From Nitratifractor sp. (GTDB taxonomy: Bacteria > Campylobacterota > Campylobacteria > Campylobacterales > Sulfurovaceae), in contig JANTGQ010000080.1 in the NCBI GenBank assembly GCA_024762845.1, positions 1 through 6,479 of the forward strand: a DNA stretch of 6,479 nt. The letters are read 5' to 3'. Below are positions 6,245-6,479 of this stretch, piece by piece. The translations under genes and the position numbers were made by a program. Numbering within the stretch: the stretch's first letter is position 1; every line of letters starts with the position of its first letter. The notes beneath the pieces were generated by a model. That model did no database searches. It was not told the origin of the DNA and saw only the letters and a program-made list of their open reading frames with translations.

Positions 6245-6479
6245 ACCATATGAAATTTGTAGTGGTAGGGCACCCAAACAAGGGGAAGAGTTCGATAGTT
6301 GCAACACTAACCCAAGATACAACAGTGGCAATTGGTCCAAGACCCGGAACAACAACTAAATCGCGCAGTTTCTACCTTAAAAATGGCGATGAGGTACTCT
6401 ATGAGCTAATCGACACCCCCGGTTTCCAGCGCCCCAAAAAACTTTTAGCATGGCTTCAGGCACAGGAGAGCACAGATGC
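6241..6479 (+). CDS. Era/EngA-like GTPase, probable DUF3482 family, 5' part only
   Basis: Seventy-nine complete codons run off the right edge. This is the N-terminal half of a translation-factor-class small GTPase domain: G1/P-loop GHPNKGKSS (10-18), G2 threonines in RPGTTT (34-39) and G3 DTPG (58-61). The NKxD and later elements lie beyond the window. GHPNKGKSS, the spacing to PGTT, and LYELIDTPG followed by a leucine-rich helix resemble DUF3482 GTPases, which are commonly encoded directly after DUF2868 membrane proteins. The ATG overlaps the upstream TGA as ATGA and has GAGGTGA at good spacing, so the two products are likely made in coupled fashion and may work together, perhaps with the GTPase acting at the membrane protein's cytoplasmic domain. 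That interaction is inference. An ordinary Era or Der housekeeping GTPase is less likely given the context and the Lys in place of Val in the P-loop. Confidence 0.82.
   Translation, partial: MNHMKFVVVGHPNKGKSSIVATLTQDTTVAIGPRPGTTTKSRSFYLKNGDEVLYELIDTPGFQRPKKLLAWLQAQESTD

Noticed and set aside
1..6479. Mobile element, prophage or genomic island
   Set aside because: No integrase, transposase, terminal repeats, tRNA attachment site or abrupt composition change could be seen.

Overview
The window looks like chromosomal DNA of a Campylobacterota (Epsilonproteobacteria) species. The S-adenosylmethionine synthetase at the left edge is the Campylobacter-type form. The sequence is moderately AT-rich, AGA and ATA codons are common, and one promoter has the T-run plus TG-N-TATA -10 layout typical of this phylum. 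I cannot name a genus. I see no rRNA, tRNA, CRISPR array, insertion sequence or phage gene.

Left half, minus strand. A KefB/KefC-type cation:proton antiporter (1059-2657) lies upstream of metK (1-989, 3' end outside the window). A 69-base gap separates them. It has its own TATAAT box in front of metK and no convincing terminator, so metK may be transcribed both alone and by read-through.

Middle, 2658-2939. A 282-base divergent intergenic region holds a likely promoter for each direction. A 14-bp dyad (ATTGCA-AA-TGCAAT) lies almost exactly midway between the two -10 boxes. A possible hairpin sits in the rightward 5' leader.

Right half, plus strand. Three tightly packed genes form a probable operon: a 780-aa HerA-like P-loop ATPase with a coiled-coil, hydrophobic, coiled-coil tail (2940-5282); a membrane protein that looks like DUF2868 (5276-6244, if an ATT start is used); and the first 79 codons of a GTPase that looks like DUF3482 (from 6241). 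The DUF2868/DUF3482 pair recurs in proteobacteria with no established function. Its coupling here to a HerA-like ATPase with a possible membrane-touching tail is the best candidate in the window for an undescribed system, possibly a nucleotide-driven machine at the inner membrane. That functional idea is inference. Four of the five genes are housekeeping or transport genes or uncharacterised conserved families, and nothing here proves a defence role.

Start codons are unusual: metK uses GTG, the antiporter TTG, and the DUF2868-like gene either ATT (with a good ribosome binding site) or TTG (without one).
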